A DNA stretch of 64,000 nucleotides from Moraxella bovoculi 237 (GTDB lineage: Bacteria; Pseudomonadota; Gammaproteobacteria; Pseudomonadales; Moraxellaceae): assembly GCF_000696305.2 (NCBI RefSeq), contig NZ_AOMT01000023.1, positions 35,132 to 99,131 of the forward strand. Direction: 5' to 3'. The translations under genes and the position numbers were made by a program. This document shows positions 46,253 through 58,490 of this stretch, one piece after another. Under the pieces are notes generated by a model. It did not search any database. It was not told the DNA's origin and was given only the letters and a program-made list of their open reading frames with translations. Each line of letters starts with the position of its first letter. Within the stretch, counting starts at the first letter, position 1.

Positions 46253-48079
46253 TTAAAACTTCATCTGCATGCCAATCAGACCGCCAACATCCGTATCGCC
46301 ATCAATGCGATCTGCGGCGATGCTTGCGTTTAGATTGGCATTGCCAAACTTATACTTGGCGCCCAGATGAGCGTGAGCATAGGTATCTTTTTCGCCCTTA
46401 ATGATGGTGTTAAATCCGCGAGTATATTCTCGAATAGAGGGTAGAGATGCGGTAACGATGCGCTCGTCATCGTTAAACTCTCGGCTGACACTTACACCGC
46501 CATACAGATCGGCTTTGTCATTTAGTGAATATTGCAGATCAAGCCCCAGCTCGCCTTGTAGGGATTTTTGGGTTTGTTTGTTAAAGCGCATCGCGGTCGA
46601 TAGATTTGGGTTGTTCTCGGTGATGTCACCGACACGCAATTTTTGGGCATTCACACCAATATAGGGGCGATAAGTAACCGAATTGCCCAGCTGATAACCA
46701 ATTTGTAATCCTGCATGAGTACGTCTGCCGTTTGTCTCGCTCGTATGAGCTCGGGGCGCGCCATCCCAGACGATATGACGATTGGTATCAATGCTAAGGC
46801 GATCAATGCCAACGTTGGCTTTAAGTTGCACATTGCCAAATTTCTGACGATGATACAGCCCTGCGCCGACGGCTTTTGTGGTTGCGCTCATGGTGCTGCC
46901 CAGATGGTCATCTTGCTCCTGATGGCTGAGATAAAAGCCTGTATTTCTATGCTGGCCAGCATTGTCGAAGCCGAGCGTTACGATGGGATCAGCATCTTGA
47001 CTGCCTGACACATCTGCCCATAGTGAATGTGTATGAGAGTCCAAAGTATCCATACGGCGATTAAGCTGTCGATCCTTGGCGCTGCCTGTACGGATCAGCT
47101 GGGCAGGTAGGGAGGTAATCTGTGCCGGCGCATCAATAATGTTCTGATAGTACTGGGCCAAAATGCGATGCGTGCGTCCTGATGGGTGAATGTCATCGGC
47201 AAAGGCATAGGTTTCGTTGGCAGTAGGCTCTGTGATTTGCCAATTGCCTTCAAGGCACCCTAATGATGAAATTAAGTTATTTAAATTTTGGCATGCGAAG
47301 CCGCTCACGTTGGTAAAGCCGAATTTCTCCTTGTTAGCAACCGCTTCTTGTAGAAGGGCAAAGGTGTTGGCAGGGATAACATTAGCTTCTAGGGTATTGA
47401 GCTGTGAAAAAAGAGTGCTATTATAAACGGTCGCAGCAAGTGTGGCTGGCTGTGCGATACTAGGATCCGCGACAGCTCGAGGTGTGATGCCGACGTCAGG
47501 CAGATTCGGTACTAGAATTTGTGTTGCGCCTGCTTCATGCAAGCGATTAATAGAATTAGCTTGGCTTAAGGATGTGGCTTGAATTTCTGCCAATGCTTCT
47601 GTGGTGGGTTTTGAGCTTGCTGCCAGTAGGTCATTAGCGCCGATCCAAACCGCATAAAGTGCACTAGGATCAGCCTTTTGATTATTAGCAAAGTAATTAT
47701 CCATCTGCTGGCGAACCGAGGGAATGGCAATCATATTAAATGCCGTGGTTTCATCCTTGTCAGCTTTAGCTCCGCCTACGGCATAATTCGTGCCCGCTAA
47801 AGTTTTGTTATCATTTGGGTCGGCAGTTAGTCCGTAGGATTTTGCCAAGGTGCCAGCCCAAGTTGTATCGGGATTGGTGGTAAATGAGCTGCCTGGCGTT
47901 CCTGTAAAAGATGAGAGTATAGGATTGGTGTTAATTTGGCTGGCAAGATTTCCCGTATCCGATAAGCTGTCCCCAAAAATAACCAACTGACTGTAGTTGG
48001 CGTATGAGGTTGGTGCGTATAACGAAAATGCTAATGCAGCGGCAATGGCAGAGCGCTTGATTAAAGCATGTTTTGGCAT
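46253..48079 (-). CDS. mcaP: GDSL-lipase autotransporter, McaP-like
   Basis: A 608-residue autotransporter esterase. Signal peptide at residues 1-27 (ending SYANY). The GDSL block is VIFGDSLSDTGNLASQ near 33-48, with block III GANDLLAAS near 147 and block V DDIHPSGRTH near 294, giving the Ser, Asn and Asp/His catalytic residues. From about residue 330 follows a 12-strand autotransporter barrel ending in GLIGMQMKF. McaP of M. catarrhalis is an adhesin with phospholipase/esterase activity and is somewhat longer; orthology is likely but not proven here. AAGGA precedes the ATG. Confidence 0.88.
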   Translation of the reverse strand: MPKHALIKRSAIAAALAFSLYAPTSYANYSQLVIFGDSLSDTGNLASQINTNPILSSFTGTPGSSFTTNPDTTWAGTLAKSYGLTADPNDNKTLAGTNYAVGGAKADKDETTAFNMIAIPSVRQQMDNYFANNQKADPSALYAVWIGANDLLAASSKPTTEALAEIQATSLSQANSINRLHEAGATQILVPNLPDVGITPRAVADPSIAQPATLAATVYNSTLFSQLNTLEANVIPANTFALLQEAVANKEKFGFTNVSGFACQNLNNLISSLGCLEGNWQITEPTANETYAFADDIHPSGRTHRILAQYYQNIIDAPAQITSLPAQLIRTGSAKDRQLNRRMDTLDSHTHSLWADVSGSQDADPIVTLGFDNAGQHRNTGFYLSHQEQDDHLGSTMSATTKAVGAGLYHRQKFGNVQLKANVGIDRLSIDTNRHIVWDGAPRAHTSETNGRRTHAGLQIGYQLGNSVTYRPYIGVNAQKLRVGDITENNPNLSTAMRFNKQTQKSLQGELGLDLQYSLNDKADLYGGVSVSREFNDDERIVTASLPSIREYTRGFNTIIKGEKDTYAHAHLGAKYKFGNANLNASIAADRIDGDTDVGGLIGMQMKF

Positions 48080-48172
48080 GATTGATTCCTTGTGTTAATC
48101 CTTTAAAAATACCTGCAAAGTCTAATTTGATTCATCCAGTGCAGGTGCTTTATTAATTATCAACAAATAGAA

Positions 48173-49228
48173 TTATGCTGATAATGGGCAGTCTTGCGGT
48201 AGGTCGTCTAATTCACTTTTGCCTGTCATGGCGTCGATGACTTTCAATCGTGGTGCGGCTTTTTCAGGGTGTAGTCCAAGCTGTGCCATCAAGCGATCGT
48301 CATTGGCTTGAGATTGGTTGCCTGTAGTGAGTAGCTTATCCCCATAAAAGAACGAGTTAGCGCCCGCCATGAATGCCAATGCTTGCTCACCATCTGTCAG
48401 GCTCTCACGACCTGCTGACAGACGCACATAACTGGTCGGGCAGCAGATGCGTGTCACTGCAATCGTGCGAATCCATTCAATCACGGATAATTTGCCTTCA
48501 GCCAGAACCTTGTCACCAAGGGGCGTGCCTTCAATGGGTACCAGTAGGTTAACAGGAATGGATTGTGGTGGGATAGGCATTTGGGTGAGTTCATGCACCC
48601 AGTCAATGCGATCTTCACGGCTCTCGCCCATGCCGACGATCGAGCCGCTACATACATTGATGCCTGCATTTCTGACGTGCTCTAGCGTCTCTAGCCGATC
48701 ATCATAAGAGCGCGTGGAGGTGACTTTACTGTAGTAATTACGCGAAGTGTCTAAGTTGTGATTATAATAATCCAGTCCTGCATCTGCCAAAATCTTGGCT
48801 TGTTCGGGCTTTAGCATGCCTAGTGTCATACATGTCTCAAGCCCTAGGTTTTTAACTTCGCTGATTAATTCAACCAGATATGGCATGTCTTTTGCGCTGG
48901 GATGTTTCCATGCTGCGCCCATACAGAAACGAGATGAGCCTGATGCTCTGGCGCGTTTGGCGGCGTTGATGACTTTTTGGATTTCGAGGCGTTTTTCAGC
49001 TTCTAGACCTGTCTTGTCGCGATGATGCCCCGACTGTGAGCAGTAGCCACAGTCTTCAGGGCAGTTGCCGGTCTTAATGGATAATAGGGTGCTGATTTGA
49101 ACTTCGTTGGCATTGAAATGCTGGCGATGGACGTTTTGTGCCTGCATCAGCAAATCCATCAAAGGCAAATCAAACAAGCGGGCGATTTCTTCCTTGCTCT
49201 TGTAGGTCGGGCTGTGTATATTTATCAT
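48173..49228 (-). CDS. bioB: Biotin synthase
   Basis: A radical-SAM enzyme that inserts sulfur into dethiobiotin. The CxxxCxxC cluster motif is in [17 protein letters not shown] near residue 53-68, and [17 protein letters not shown] near 195 with the Arg-containing RLSAGRESL near 265 fits the [2Fe-2S] region. The frame opens at 49273, but MINIHSPTY at 49228 has AGGA five bases upstream and is the likely start (351 residues). No other bio genes are adjacent. It faces the same way as the mcaP-like gene. Confidence 0.96.
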   Translation of the reverse strand: MINIHSPTYKSKEEIARLFDLPLMDLLMQAQNVHRQHFNANEVQISTLLSIKTGNCPEDCGYCSQSGHHRDKTGLEAEKRLEIQKVINAAKRARASGSSRFCMGAAWKHPSAKDMPYLVELISEVKNLGLETCMTLGMLKPEQAKILADAGLDYYNHNLDTSRNYYSKVTSTRSYDDRLETLEHVRNAGINVCSGSIVGMGESREDRIDWVHELTQMPIPPQSIPVNLLVPIEGTPLGDKVLAEGKLSVIEWIRTIAVTRICCPTSYVRLSAGRESLTDGEQALAFMAGANSFFYGDKLLTTGNQSQANDDRLMAQLGLHPEKAAPRLKVIDAMTGKSELDDLPQDCPLSA

Positions 49229-49327
49229 GATGTTCCTATCAAAAAACAGATAAGCAAGCTTATCAGTAAACAAATGTTCCTTATTTTAACAAATTCTACA
49301 CCAATATCAAGCCTTAGCCATTGCTCA

Positions 49328-49828
49328 TTATTTGCCCAGCTTGGACTTAATGGCGCTAATGGCTTGCTCAGCATAAGGCTTGACCTGCGCGATGTATGGC
49401 TTAGCTTGATCGATATAGCCTTTATACTCTTCAGGGATTTTGACAGCATGCTTGGCAACACCTGCAAACCACAGTACAAGTTTATAATCGCCTGTGATCT
49501 TAACTTCACCATCTTGAATGGCGGTCATGAAGGCGGCGATGTCACCTTTGGTCAGTAGCTTAACACCTGTGGTGGAGTCTTGAAATTCAATGGTTAGATC
49601 GGGGTCTTGCGTCTTACCGAGCGTGTGCGCAAAACCGCCTTGACGAAATTCATAATAACGTTCCGCGGTCGGGCTGATGAACTGAATGCACACGTCTTTG
49701 TCTTTGACAAGCGCGGTCAGCGATTCGTTGGCGTTATTCTCAATCAATGACGACAGGCGAAAGCCAAGTGCGGCAAGTAGGGCGTCTAGCGCATCCGCCT
49801 TAACGTCTAAAATAGGCAATGTAAACAT
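49328..49828 (-). CDS. SCP2 sterol-binding-domain protein
   Basis: A 166-residue protein. The first ATG is at 49828; the frame extends to a TTG at 49837. Residues 20-110 show the SCP2 pattern: a domain ending with GDIAAFMTAIQDGEVKITGDYKLVLWF, typical of lipid-carrier folds. The C-terminal 45 residues are a Lys/Ala/Tyr helical tail (PYIAQVKPYAEQAISAIKSKLGK). Bacterial SCP2 proteins are thought to bind lipids or acyl chains; the role here is unknown. No signal peptide, so probably cytoplasmic. Confidence 0.8.
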   Translation of the reverse strand: MFTLPILDVKADALDALLAALGFRLSSLIENNANESLTALVKDKDVCIQFISPTAERYYEFRQGGFAHTLGKTQDPDLTIEFQDSTTGVKLLTKGDIAAFMTAIQDGEVKITGDYKLVLWFAGVAKHAVKIPEEYKGYIDQAKPYIAQVKPYAEQAISAIKSKLGK

Positions 49829-49940
49829 AAAATCCAATCTATTCTGGCTAAATTTATCTTAGTTTAACAAAAACCCCAAAAAATCAAGTAGGGCTTTTGT
49901 ATCAGTGTTGATGTATTCTTACTGTGATAGGCAGCGTGAA

Positions 49941-51044
49941 TTATCCGCGTACATCAAATCGATGTCCCAGCGCGTACAGCACGCCTTCAAGCCCCGTGAT
50001 GTTGACAGCGGCATCAGTCTTGGTGCGGACGATAGGCTTGGCGTGGTAGGCGACGCCAACGTCACTGATCGCCATCATCGGCAGGTCGTTGGCACCATCG
50101 CCAACACAGACGACTTGATGCATCCCCAGACCTAGCTTCTTAGCGGTCTTGGCGACGATGGCAGCTTTCTTATCGCCATCGATAATGTTGTCATCAACTT
50201 GACCTGTCAGCTGACCATCTAAGATGGACAAGGCATTGGCATGATATTCATCCATGCCAAGCGTCTCGGCAACATATTTGGCGAATGGTACAAATCCGCC
50301 TGAGATTAACACTGTGTGATAGCCGATGGCTTTTAGGGCGCGGATGGTGGCATGTGCACCCGATGAGAAAGTGATGTGATTGGCGATAATTTCATCGACG
50401 ACAGAGGCGTCCAGACCTTCTAACAGAGCGACGCGGCGCGCAAAGCTGGTCGCAAAGTCAATCTCGCCGCGCATCGCTTGTTCGGTGATGTCTAGAACTT
50501 TATCCTCAATGTCGCAATATCTAGCAAGCTCAACGATGACCTCTTGTTCGATCAGTGTCGAATCCATGTCAAAGCATGCCAAGCGGTGCTTATGCAGCAT
50601 TTGCCCAATTGATAAAATATGAACATCCGCTTCATTGCCAAGCTTACTGTGAAAATGCGCGCTGATCTGCTCGTCGATGATGTGCGCGGCCGCTTCGCGT
50701 TTGGTGTCGCTCATCTCGGTGCGCTTGGTGGGCGCTAGTAGGTATCGATGAATGGATACATCAGCAAGCGGCGCAGCAGCTTCGATGATGTGTGCGTTTT
50801 GTTTGGCGGTTTCGTCATCATGGACATCGATCGCTTGCCAATTGGCCTGTGTGTCCGTCCATGCTTTCATGAGCTCATCGACATTGTCGTGTGGATTTTT
50901 GGCGATGATTACGATGGCAAAGACAGGCAGAGAATCCAATGTGGTGCTATCAATGCTCATGCCTTCTGGCAAGACGTGTGCGACAGAAGATAGGGCGTTT
51001 TGCCATGCTTGGCTGCTTTTTGGTAGGGCGTAAGTCATGCTCAT
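49941..51044 (-). CDS. serB: Phosphoserine phosphatase
   Basis: The last step of serine synthesis. A HAD phosphatase of 367 residues: motif I FDMDSTLIEQE near residue 177-187, motif II VLISGGFVPF near 275, motif III/IV GDGANDLPMM near 328. An N-terminal ACT-like extension of about 150 residues makes it longer than the 322-residue E. coli enzyme. It is divergent from an AhpA/YtjB-like gene, the same neighbourhood as serB/ytjB in enterobacteria. Confidence 0.95.
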   Translation of the reverse strand: MSMTYALPKSSQAWQNALSSVAHVLPEGMSIDSTTLDSLPVFAIVIIAKNPHDNVDELMKAWTDTQANWQAIDVHDDETAKQNAHIIEAAAPLADVSIHRYLLAPTKRTEMSDTKREAAAHIIDEQISAHFHSKLGNEADVHILSIGQMLHKHRLACFDMDSTLIEQEVIVELARYCDIEDKVLDITEQAMRGEIDFATSFARRVALLEGLDASVVDEIIANHITFSSGAHATIRALKAIGYHTVLISGGFVPFAKYVAETLGMDEYHANALSILDGQLTGQVDDNIIDGDKKAAIVAKTAKKLGLGMHQVVCVGDGANDLPMMAISDVGVAYHAKPIVRTKTDAAVNITGLEGVLYALGHRFDVRG

Positions 51045-51319
51045 GAGAAATCCAAGTGTTTAATAAATGGTTCAAGATAAAATACCACAAAATCACTGCT
51101 ATCATGCCCAAATCTGTCAAAAAATACAAGCCTAATTATTAAATTTTATAAAACACACCCAAAAAAGCACCAAAAATCTCGCCAATACGTTATTTTTTAT
51201 AGAAAAAATCGTGAAAAACAACACAAAAACGCATGAATTTATCAATAACCGTGTTAAAATAATCATTTTAATCAATTTTCTCTTTTTGTCCCAAGTTTTT
51301 GGTCTAGGCTTTTGATCTT

Positions 51320-52576
51320 ATGACTTTTTTAGCGCCACGGCAAGGACTATTTGCCGCGATTATTTTGATAAGTTTGTGCTTTCATACGCTGTTTTTTGTG
51401 GTGAGCGAAGAGCGCAAGATTAAGGAAGAGCAGCGCGCTGTTGCCGAAAAGTCGGTGGCCTTGCTTGCCCAGGAGCTAAAAGTGCCACTTGCGACGAATG
51501 ATCGCATCAGCATGAGCGTAGTCGCTGATAAATACGTCAAAGAATCTCAAGTGTCGTTCGTGGGAATCTACGACGCCAAAGATCAGCTGCTCGTACCTGT
51601 CGGCTCGGACAATGACAGCGGAGTTGTGCTGCGTGAATCTGTGGTCTCTGGCAGTGATGCACTGGGCAGCGTCGTGGTGAAGGCGGCTGATGTCAGTCGC
51701 GCTGAGATCATCTCGAAGCATTGGCTGTTCTTGCTTGGCGCTCTAGGATTGCATGCGATGCTGTGGCTGCTTTATGGCTATTTGGCGCGTCCAACCCAAG
51801 AGCTAAAAGAAGCCATCGCCAAAAAAGTTCGTATGGATCTACTGGATAAAGGCATCTTATATCAAGCACCACAGCACAATGAAGATAGCGAGCCTGCTTC
51901 GAGTCAAAACCCCATCAAGTCATTCCTAGAAAAAGCCAAAACCGAACAAAAACCTGATCAATCCACCCAAGCTGCTACTCAAAGCGCTGAGGCAAGCTTG
52001 CACGACCGAGATTACATCGTACAGATGCTGTTTGAGGACCCTAATCAGCTGCTTGCGACCGTAAGCCATGATAATAAGGCAGCGTATTTTGCGCTGTGTG
52101 ATCAGCTGCTTGATAAGGCGATTGTACATTTATTGGAGTTGCCATTATTGACGGGCGTCGATGCTTCTGTGATTAAGTACTACGATGACAAAGGCGCCAA
52201 AGTTGCCCTCCGAGGTGAATCACCTGCTAAGACTGCGACCGCTGCTGTGTTCTTATCTAAGCTTATGCTCATGCTTAACCAAGTGGTGTATGACAAGCAC
52301 CGTGAGATTAAGCGATTCACTTGGCAGATTCGTACCACGGTCAGTGACGCACACCGTGCTGATTCGGTGGTGGATCTAGCCAAGAAACGCCGTGAAGCGC
52401 CGCTTATTCTAATTGACGATAAAGCTCAAGATGAGATCAAAATCTTTGCCGAACTTGTTCGCCTAGAAAACCCGATGTCCATTCAAGAGCGTGAAAGCCG
52501 TGCTCTGGCAAGCGTCACAAGAGCGACTGCTGAACGCCTACGCAGCGTGCGTGATAAAGTATTGCTTGAAGATTAG
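51320..52576 (+). CDS. AhpA/YtjB-like membrane protein
   Basis: A 418-residue protein with an N-terminal membrane helix (residues 10-29), a periplasmic domain of about 100 residues (SVVADKYVKESQVSFVGIYDA), a second helix near 137-156, and a long cytoplasmic, Gln/Glu-rich part. The arrangement, and its place divergent to serB, match the Smp/YtjB/AhpA family. The cytoplasmic half is longer than in E. coli YtjB and holds a separate globular region (residues 225-418). The molecular function is not established. Confidence 0.7.
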   Translation: MTFLAPRQGLFAAIILISLCFHTLFFVVSEERKIKEEQRAVAEKSVALLAQELKVPLATNDRISMSVVADKYVKESQVSFVGIYDAKDQLLVPVGSDNDSGVVLRESVVSGSDALGSVVVKAADVSRAEIISKHWLFLLGALGLHAMLWLLYGYLARPTQELKEAIAKKVRMDLLDKGILYQAPQHNEDSEPASSQNPIKSFLEKAKTEQKPDQSTQAATQSAEASLHDRDYIVQMLFEDPNQLLATVSHDNKAAYFALCDQLLDKAIVHLLELPLLTGVDASVIKYYDDKGAKVALRGESPAKTATAAVFLSKLMLMLNQVVYDKHREIKRFTWQIRTTVSDAHRADSVVDLAKKRREAPLILIDDKAQDEIKIFAELVRLENPMSIQERESRALASVTRATAERLRSVRDKVLLED

Positions 52577-52662
52577 TCGTCTGTATGTCGCTTAACGTGA
52601 CTGAGGTGCGGGATTTGTTTCAAGATTTGTCACATTTTTTTCATAAAAATGTGCAAAAATTC

Positions 52663-52691
52663 TTGACAATTTTTAAAATAAAAGATATAAG
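52663..52691 (+). promoter_or_regulatory. Strong sigma-70 promoter of the acidic small-protein gene
   Basis: TTGACA (52663-52668), 17-bp spacer, TATAAG (52686-52691): consensus -35 and optimal spacing. Expected start near 52698, giving a 70-nt leader before 52772. Confidence 0.75.
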
Positions 52692-52771
52692 GCATTGAGT
52701 AGTCGGTAAAGTATTTTCATCCAAGCTTAGCCGATCGCCCGATGAACCAAAAACGCACATAAGGAGTCATG

Positions 52772-52990
52772 ATGAGCGACATTGATGATGATTTTGATGA
52801 TGACAGCTTTGAAGAAGATGCCGATGCGCAGCTGGTGGACGAGACGAAAGCCAAGCCTTTGGAAAAGCGTTTAAAGATTGATGCCCTATTAGAGCAGCAG
52901 CGTCTAAAGAAGCTTCAGTTGGCACTTGAACAAGAAGATGACTTTGCTGAGTTTGATTTAGATGACGATGATGATTTTGACGATTTGTAA
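52772..52990 (+). CDS. Small acidic protein, PA3496-like
   Basis: A 72-residue protein with acidic runs at both ends (IDDDFDDDSFEEDAD and DLDDDDDFDDL) and a basic helical centre (LEKRLKIDALLEQQRLKKLQLALEQED). The central KRLKIDALLEQQRLKK resembles PA3496-type envelope-integrity small proteins. Of two adjacent ATGs the second, at 52772, has AAGGAG at better spacing. It has a strong promoter, so it is probably well expressed. Confidence 0.65.
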   Translation: MSDIDDDFDDDSFEEDADAQLVDETKAKPLEKRLKIDALLEQQRLKKLQLALEQEDDFAEFDLDDDDDFDDL

Positions 52991-53084
52991 TTATCTTGTC
53001 AGAATTGATGGTAATAATGGGCTTGTATCGGTGTGTCGGTATGAGCCTTATTTATAACAAATTCCCAATCCATAAGAGAGTACT

Positions 53085-53606
53085 ATGAACAAGCAAGAAT
53101 TGTTTGATTATTTGGCATCAGACGCCAACCAACTTGGTCTTGATCCGATCGCAGCGCACGGATTTTTGACTGCGACGGTGGTAGGTAAGCCGCTACCAAA
53201 TTGGATCTCGGCATTTTTTGAAGGTGCGGACGCTCAAGTGTCAAGCGAAGTAAAAGACGCACTACAAGCATGGCAACAAGAACTGTACGACACCCTAAAA
53301 GCCGAAGAGCCAATCGAGTTGCCATTCGATGCCAGCGAAGAGGCGGAAGACTTTAGTGAAGAGGGTGATCTGGCGGCTTGGGCGATTGGCTTTGTCGATG
53401 CCATGTATTCAGATGAGAATGTTGATTGGTTCGATGATGAGAATACCGAAGAAGATGTGGCGATGCTCACTCTGCCGATGGTGCTACTGTCAGGCATCGA
53501 TCCTGAGATGGATGAGATGCGCGATGAAGAGACGTTGGCGCAGATGGCCAATTCACTAGAAGACAACATCACAGAGATGTTCTTGTTGTTCCATACAGAT
53601 GATTGA
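53085..53606 (+). CDS. UPF0149 (YgfB/YecA) family protein
   Basis: A 173-residue acidic protein. AHGFLTATVVGKPLPNWI near residues 24-41 and the WAIGFVDAMYS segment near 98-108 are the YgfB/YecA family blocks, which form an all-helical fold. The usual C-terminal SEC-C zinc motif of YecA is absent. The gene ends with a good terminator. Confidence 0.88.
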   Translation: MNKQELFDYLASDANQLGLDPIAAHGFLTATVVGKPLPNWISAFFEGADAQVSSEVKDALQAWQQELYDTLKAEEPIELPFDASEEAEDFSEEGDLAAWAIGFVDAMYSDENVDWFDDENTEEDVAMLTLPMVLLSGIDPEMDEMRDEETLAQMANSLEDNITEMFLLFHTDD

Positions 53607-53636
53607 TTTTGATTGTATTTATGTCCATTTATCAGT

Positions 53637-53663
53637 AAAATGGGTCGCATTGACCCATTTTTT
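53637..53663 (+). terminator. Rho-independent terminator after the UPF0149 gene
   Basis: AAAATGGGTC, loop GCATT, GACCCATTTT followed by T residues: 10-bp stem. Confidence 0.88.
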
Positions 53664-53710
53664 ATTTGGGTAAAAATCCATTAAGATCAAGGACAATCAT
53701 AAGGGTAATT

Positions 53711-54067
53711 ATGCAATTATCAAACCTGGAATATCTGCCAAATCACACCATCACCGAGCGTCTAGACGTCGTGTATGGCAGCACCGTACGCTCAAAGCAT
53801 ATTGGTAAGGATTTCTTATCAGGCCTAAAAAATATCGTCGGCGGTGAGCTGGTTGCCTATACAGAGCTGCTAGAAGAAGCCCGTGAAGAGGCGATCGATC
53901 GCATGATTAAAAGAGCAAGTGCACTCGGCGCTGATGCCGTGGTGGGTGTTAGATTCTCCACGTCGAGCATCGCAGCAGGCGCATCCGAACTGTTCGTCTA
54001 TGGCACCGCGGTTAAGGTCGCCATAAGCCATGCGCCATTCACGCCAAGTGTAACCGATGGTGCATAG
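53711..54067 (+). CDS. YbjQ-family (UPF0145) protein
   Basis: A 118-residue protein. The ATG at 53711 with GGGTAA upstream fits the family N-terminus better than the frame's first start at 53666. DVVYGSTVRSKHIGKDFLSGLKNIVGG near 17-43 and ALGADAVVGVRFSTSSI near 75-91 are the YbjQ signatures of this pentameric heavy-metal-binding-like family. Its role is unknown. The next gene, nine bases on, encodes a membrane-anchored relative. Confidence 0.88.
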   Translation: MQLSNLEYLPNHTITERLDVVYGSTVRSKHIGKDFLSGLKNIVGGELVAYTELLEEAREEAIDRMIKRASALGADAVVGVRFSTSSIAAGASELFVYGTAVKVAISHAPFTPSVTDGA

Positions 54068-54075
54068 GAACCGTC

Positions 54076-54546
54076 ATGGATAATGACATCATTGCGATAT
54101 TGATGAATAACTTCGCCATCGTGTTGGCGGTGTTATTATTCTTTGTGGGCTGGGCATTTGGTGGGCTAAATGAGCGAAAGCACTTAGCCAGATTGGATAA
54201 AGATGAGCAGGCTTATCGCGACATCATCGTCTCTAGTGAGAGGTTTTACCGGGTGAATAGCCAGCAGGGCAGTCAGCTGGTGGTGGGCAATGTTGTGGTT
54301 GCCCAAGACCGATTTAAGATGGTGATTGCGCAGTTTTTGAGTATTTTTGGTAAGAACCTAACGACTTATGAGGCGCTGCTAGAGCGTGGGCGACGTGAAG
54401 CGATCGTGCGCATGAAGGCGCGTGCGCACATGGCAGGCTATGATGCGGTGATGGGTGTGCGTTTGGAGATCAGTAATATTGGCGCTAATGACCCATCAGG
54501 CGATGCCATAGAGGTGATCGCCTATGGTACGGCGTTCAAGCGATAA
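54076..54546 (+). CDS. Membrane-anchored YbjQ-family protein
   Basis: A 156-residue protein with an N-terminal membrane helix (residues 12-30, NFAIVLAVLLFFVGWAFGG) followed by a YbjQ-like domain: LVVGNVVVAQDRFK, FGKNLTTYEALLERGRREAIVRMKARAHMAGYDAVMGVRLE. The domain aligns along its length with the preceding soluble protein, suggesting an old tandem duplication with a membrane anchor added, so the two may form mixed oligomers. Same operon (TAGGAA ribosome site). Confidence 0.85.
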   Translation: MDNDIIAILMNNFAIVLAVLLFFVGWAFGGLNERKHLARLDKDEQAYRDIIVSSERFYRVNSQQGSQLVVGNVVVAQDRFKMVIAQFLSIFGKNLTTYEALLERGRREAIVRMKARAHMAGYDAVMGVRLEISNIGANDPSGDAIEVIAYGTAFKR

Positions 54547-54664
54547 CCATATAAAATAGATCGTTATTCGTGAACTATTCATCAAAAATTTCCCCAATAA
54601 ACGCCCGTTTTAGGGTAAAATTAGCAGTTTTAGTTTTTATTATTTGTAGATTTAAGAGTATTAT

Positions 54665-57529
<2,865 letters not shown>

Positions 57530-57540
57530 TTCTAATAACG

Positions 57541-57571
57541 GCAAATAGATTATTTTTTATAATCTATTTGC
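57541..57571. repeat. 13-bp perfect inverted repeat at the left edge of the R-M island
   Basis: GCAAATAGATTAT, spacer TTTTT, ATAATCTATTTGC. It lies between the valS stop and the methylase start (57603). It may be a valS terminator, a control site for the methylase, or a trace of insertion. Confidence 0.6.
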
Positions 57572-57602
57572 TTAATATACTAATTAATGATGAAAAAGAT
57601 AA

Positions 57603-58490
57603 ATGAAACCTTTTATAAAATGGGCGGGCGGTAAGAATTCTTTGCTTGATGAAATTCAAAAACGCTTGCCTGATTTTGTTTACTCACAAGATTTTTGTTT
57701 GGTAGAGCCTTTTGTTGGTGGTGGGGCGGTGTCCTTATGGGCATTGTCCGATTTGCCACATCTAAAACAGCTTATCATCAATGATTATAATGCCGATTTA
57801 ATTAATGTTTATCAAGTTATTAAAAATCATCCTGATGATTTAATTTGGTATATTGAAAGCTTGCAAAATGACTATAATCAATTAACTGATTTAGAAAGCA
57901 AAAAACCTTATTTTTATCATAAGAGAGATATTTTTAATACCCGATCTGGTAATAATATTGAGCAAGCAGGATTATTTATTTTTTTAAATAAATCTGCTTT
58001 TAATGGTTTATATCGTGTCAATAAAAACAATCAATTTAATGTGCCTATTGGAAGCTACAAAAGCCCCAAATTTATAGACAAAGACAATATTTTAACCATC
58101 TCTCAAAAACTACAAAACACTCAAATCTTAACAGGGGATTTTGAATTGGTTTTGTCTTATTTACCCAATGATTTGCCTTGTGTATTTTATATAGATCCGC
58201 CTTATCGCCCAATCAGTGATACGGCAAGTTTTACCGCTTATTCTGATAGCGGATTTGATGATAATGAACAAAAACGCTTGGCGAAATTTTGTCAAAAAAT
58301 AGATAAAATGGGCCATCACTTTTTATTAAGCAATTCTGATCCAAAAAATCATAATACAAACGATGATTTTTTTGATGAACTTTATGCTAACTTTAATATC
58401 AATCGCATACAAGCTAATCGCTCAATTGGTGCCAATGGTAAAAGCAGAAAATTTATCAGTGAAATTTTGGTAGATAATGTACTTAAATAA
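57603..58490 (+). CDS. Dam-type (D12 class) DNA adenine methyltransferase, GATC type
   Basis: A 295-residue N6-adenine methyltransferase of the alpha class. Motif [18 protein letters not shown] at residues 2-18, [14 protein letters not shown] near 38-51 and the catalytic DPPY ([19 protein letters not shown]) near 198. Length and class match the first methylase of DpnII/MboI systems (M.MboA about 294 residues, from memory), so GATC is the expected target. It is AT-rich relative to valS. Its 3' end overlaps by 8 bases, tail to tail, the convergent endonuclease gene. Confidence 0.93.
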   Translation: MKPFIKWAGGKNSLLDEIQKRLPDFVYSQDFCLVEPFVGGGAVSLWALSDLPHLKQLIINDYNADLINVYQVIKNHPDDLIWYIESLQNDYNQLTDLESKKPYFYHKRDIFNTRSGNNIEQAGLFIFLNKSAFNGLYRVNKNNQFNVPIGSYKSPKFIDKDNILTISQKLQNTQILTGDFELVLSYLPNDLPCVFYIDPPYRPISDTASFTAYSDSGFDDNEQKRLAKFCQKIDKMGHHFLLSNSDPKNHNTNDDFFDELYANFNINRIQANRSIGANGKSRKFISEILVDNVLK

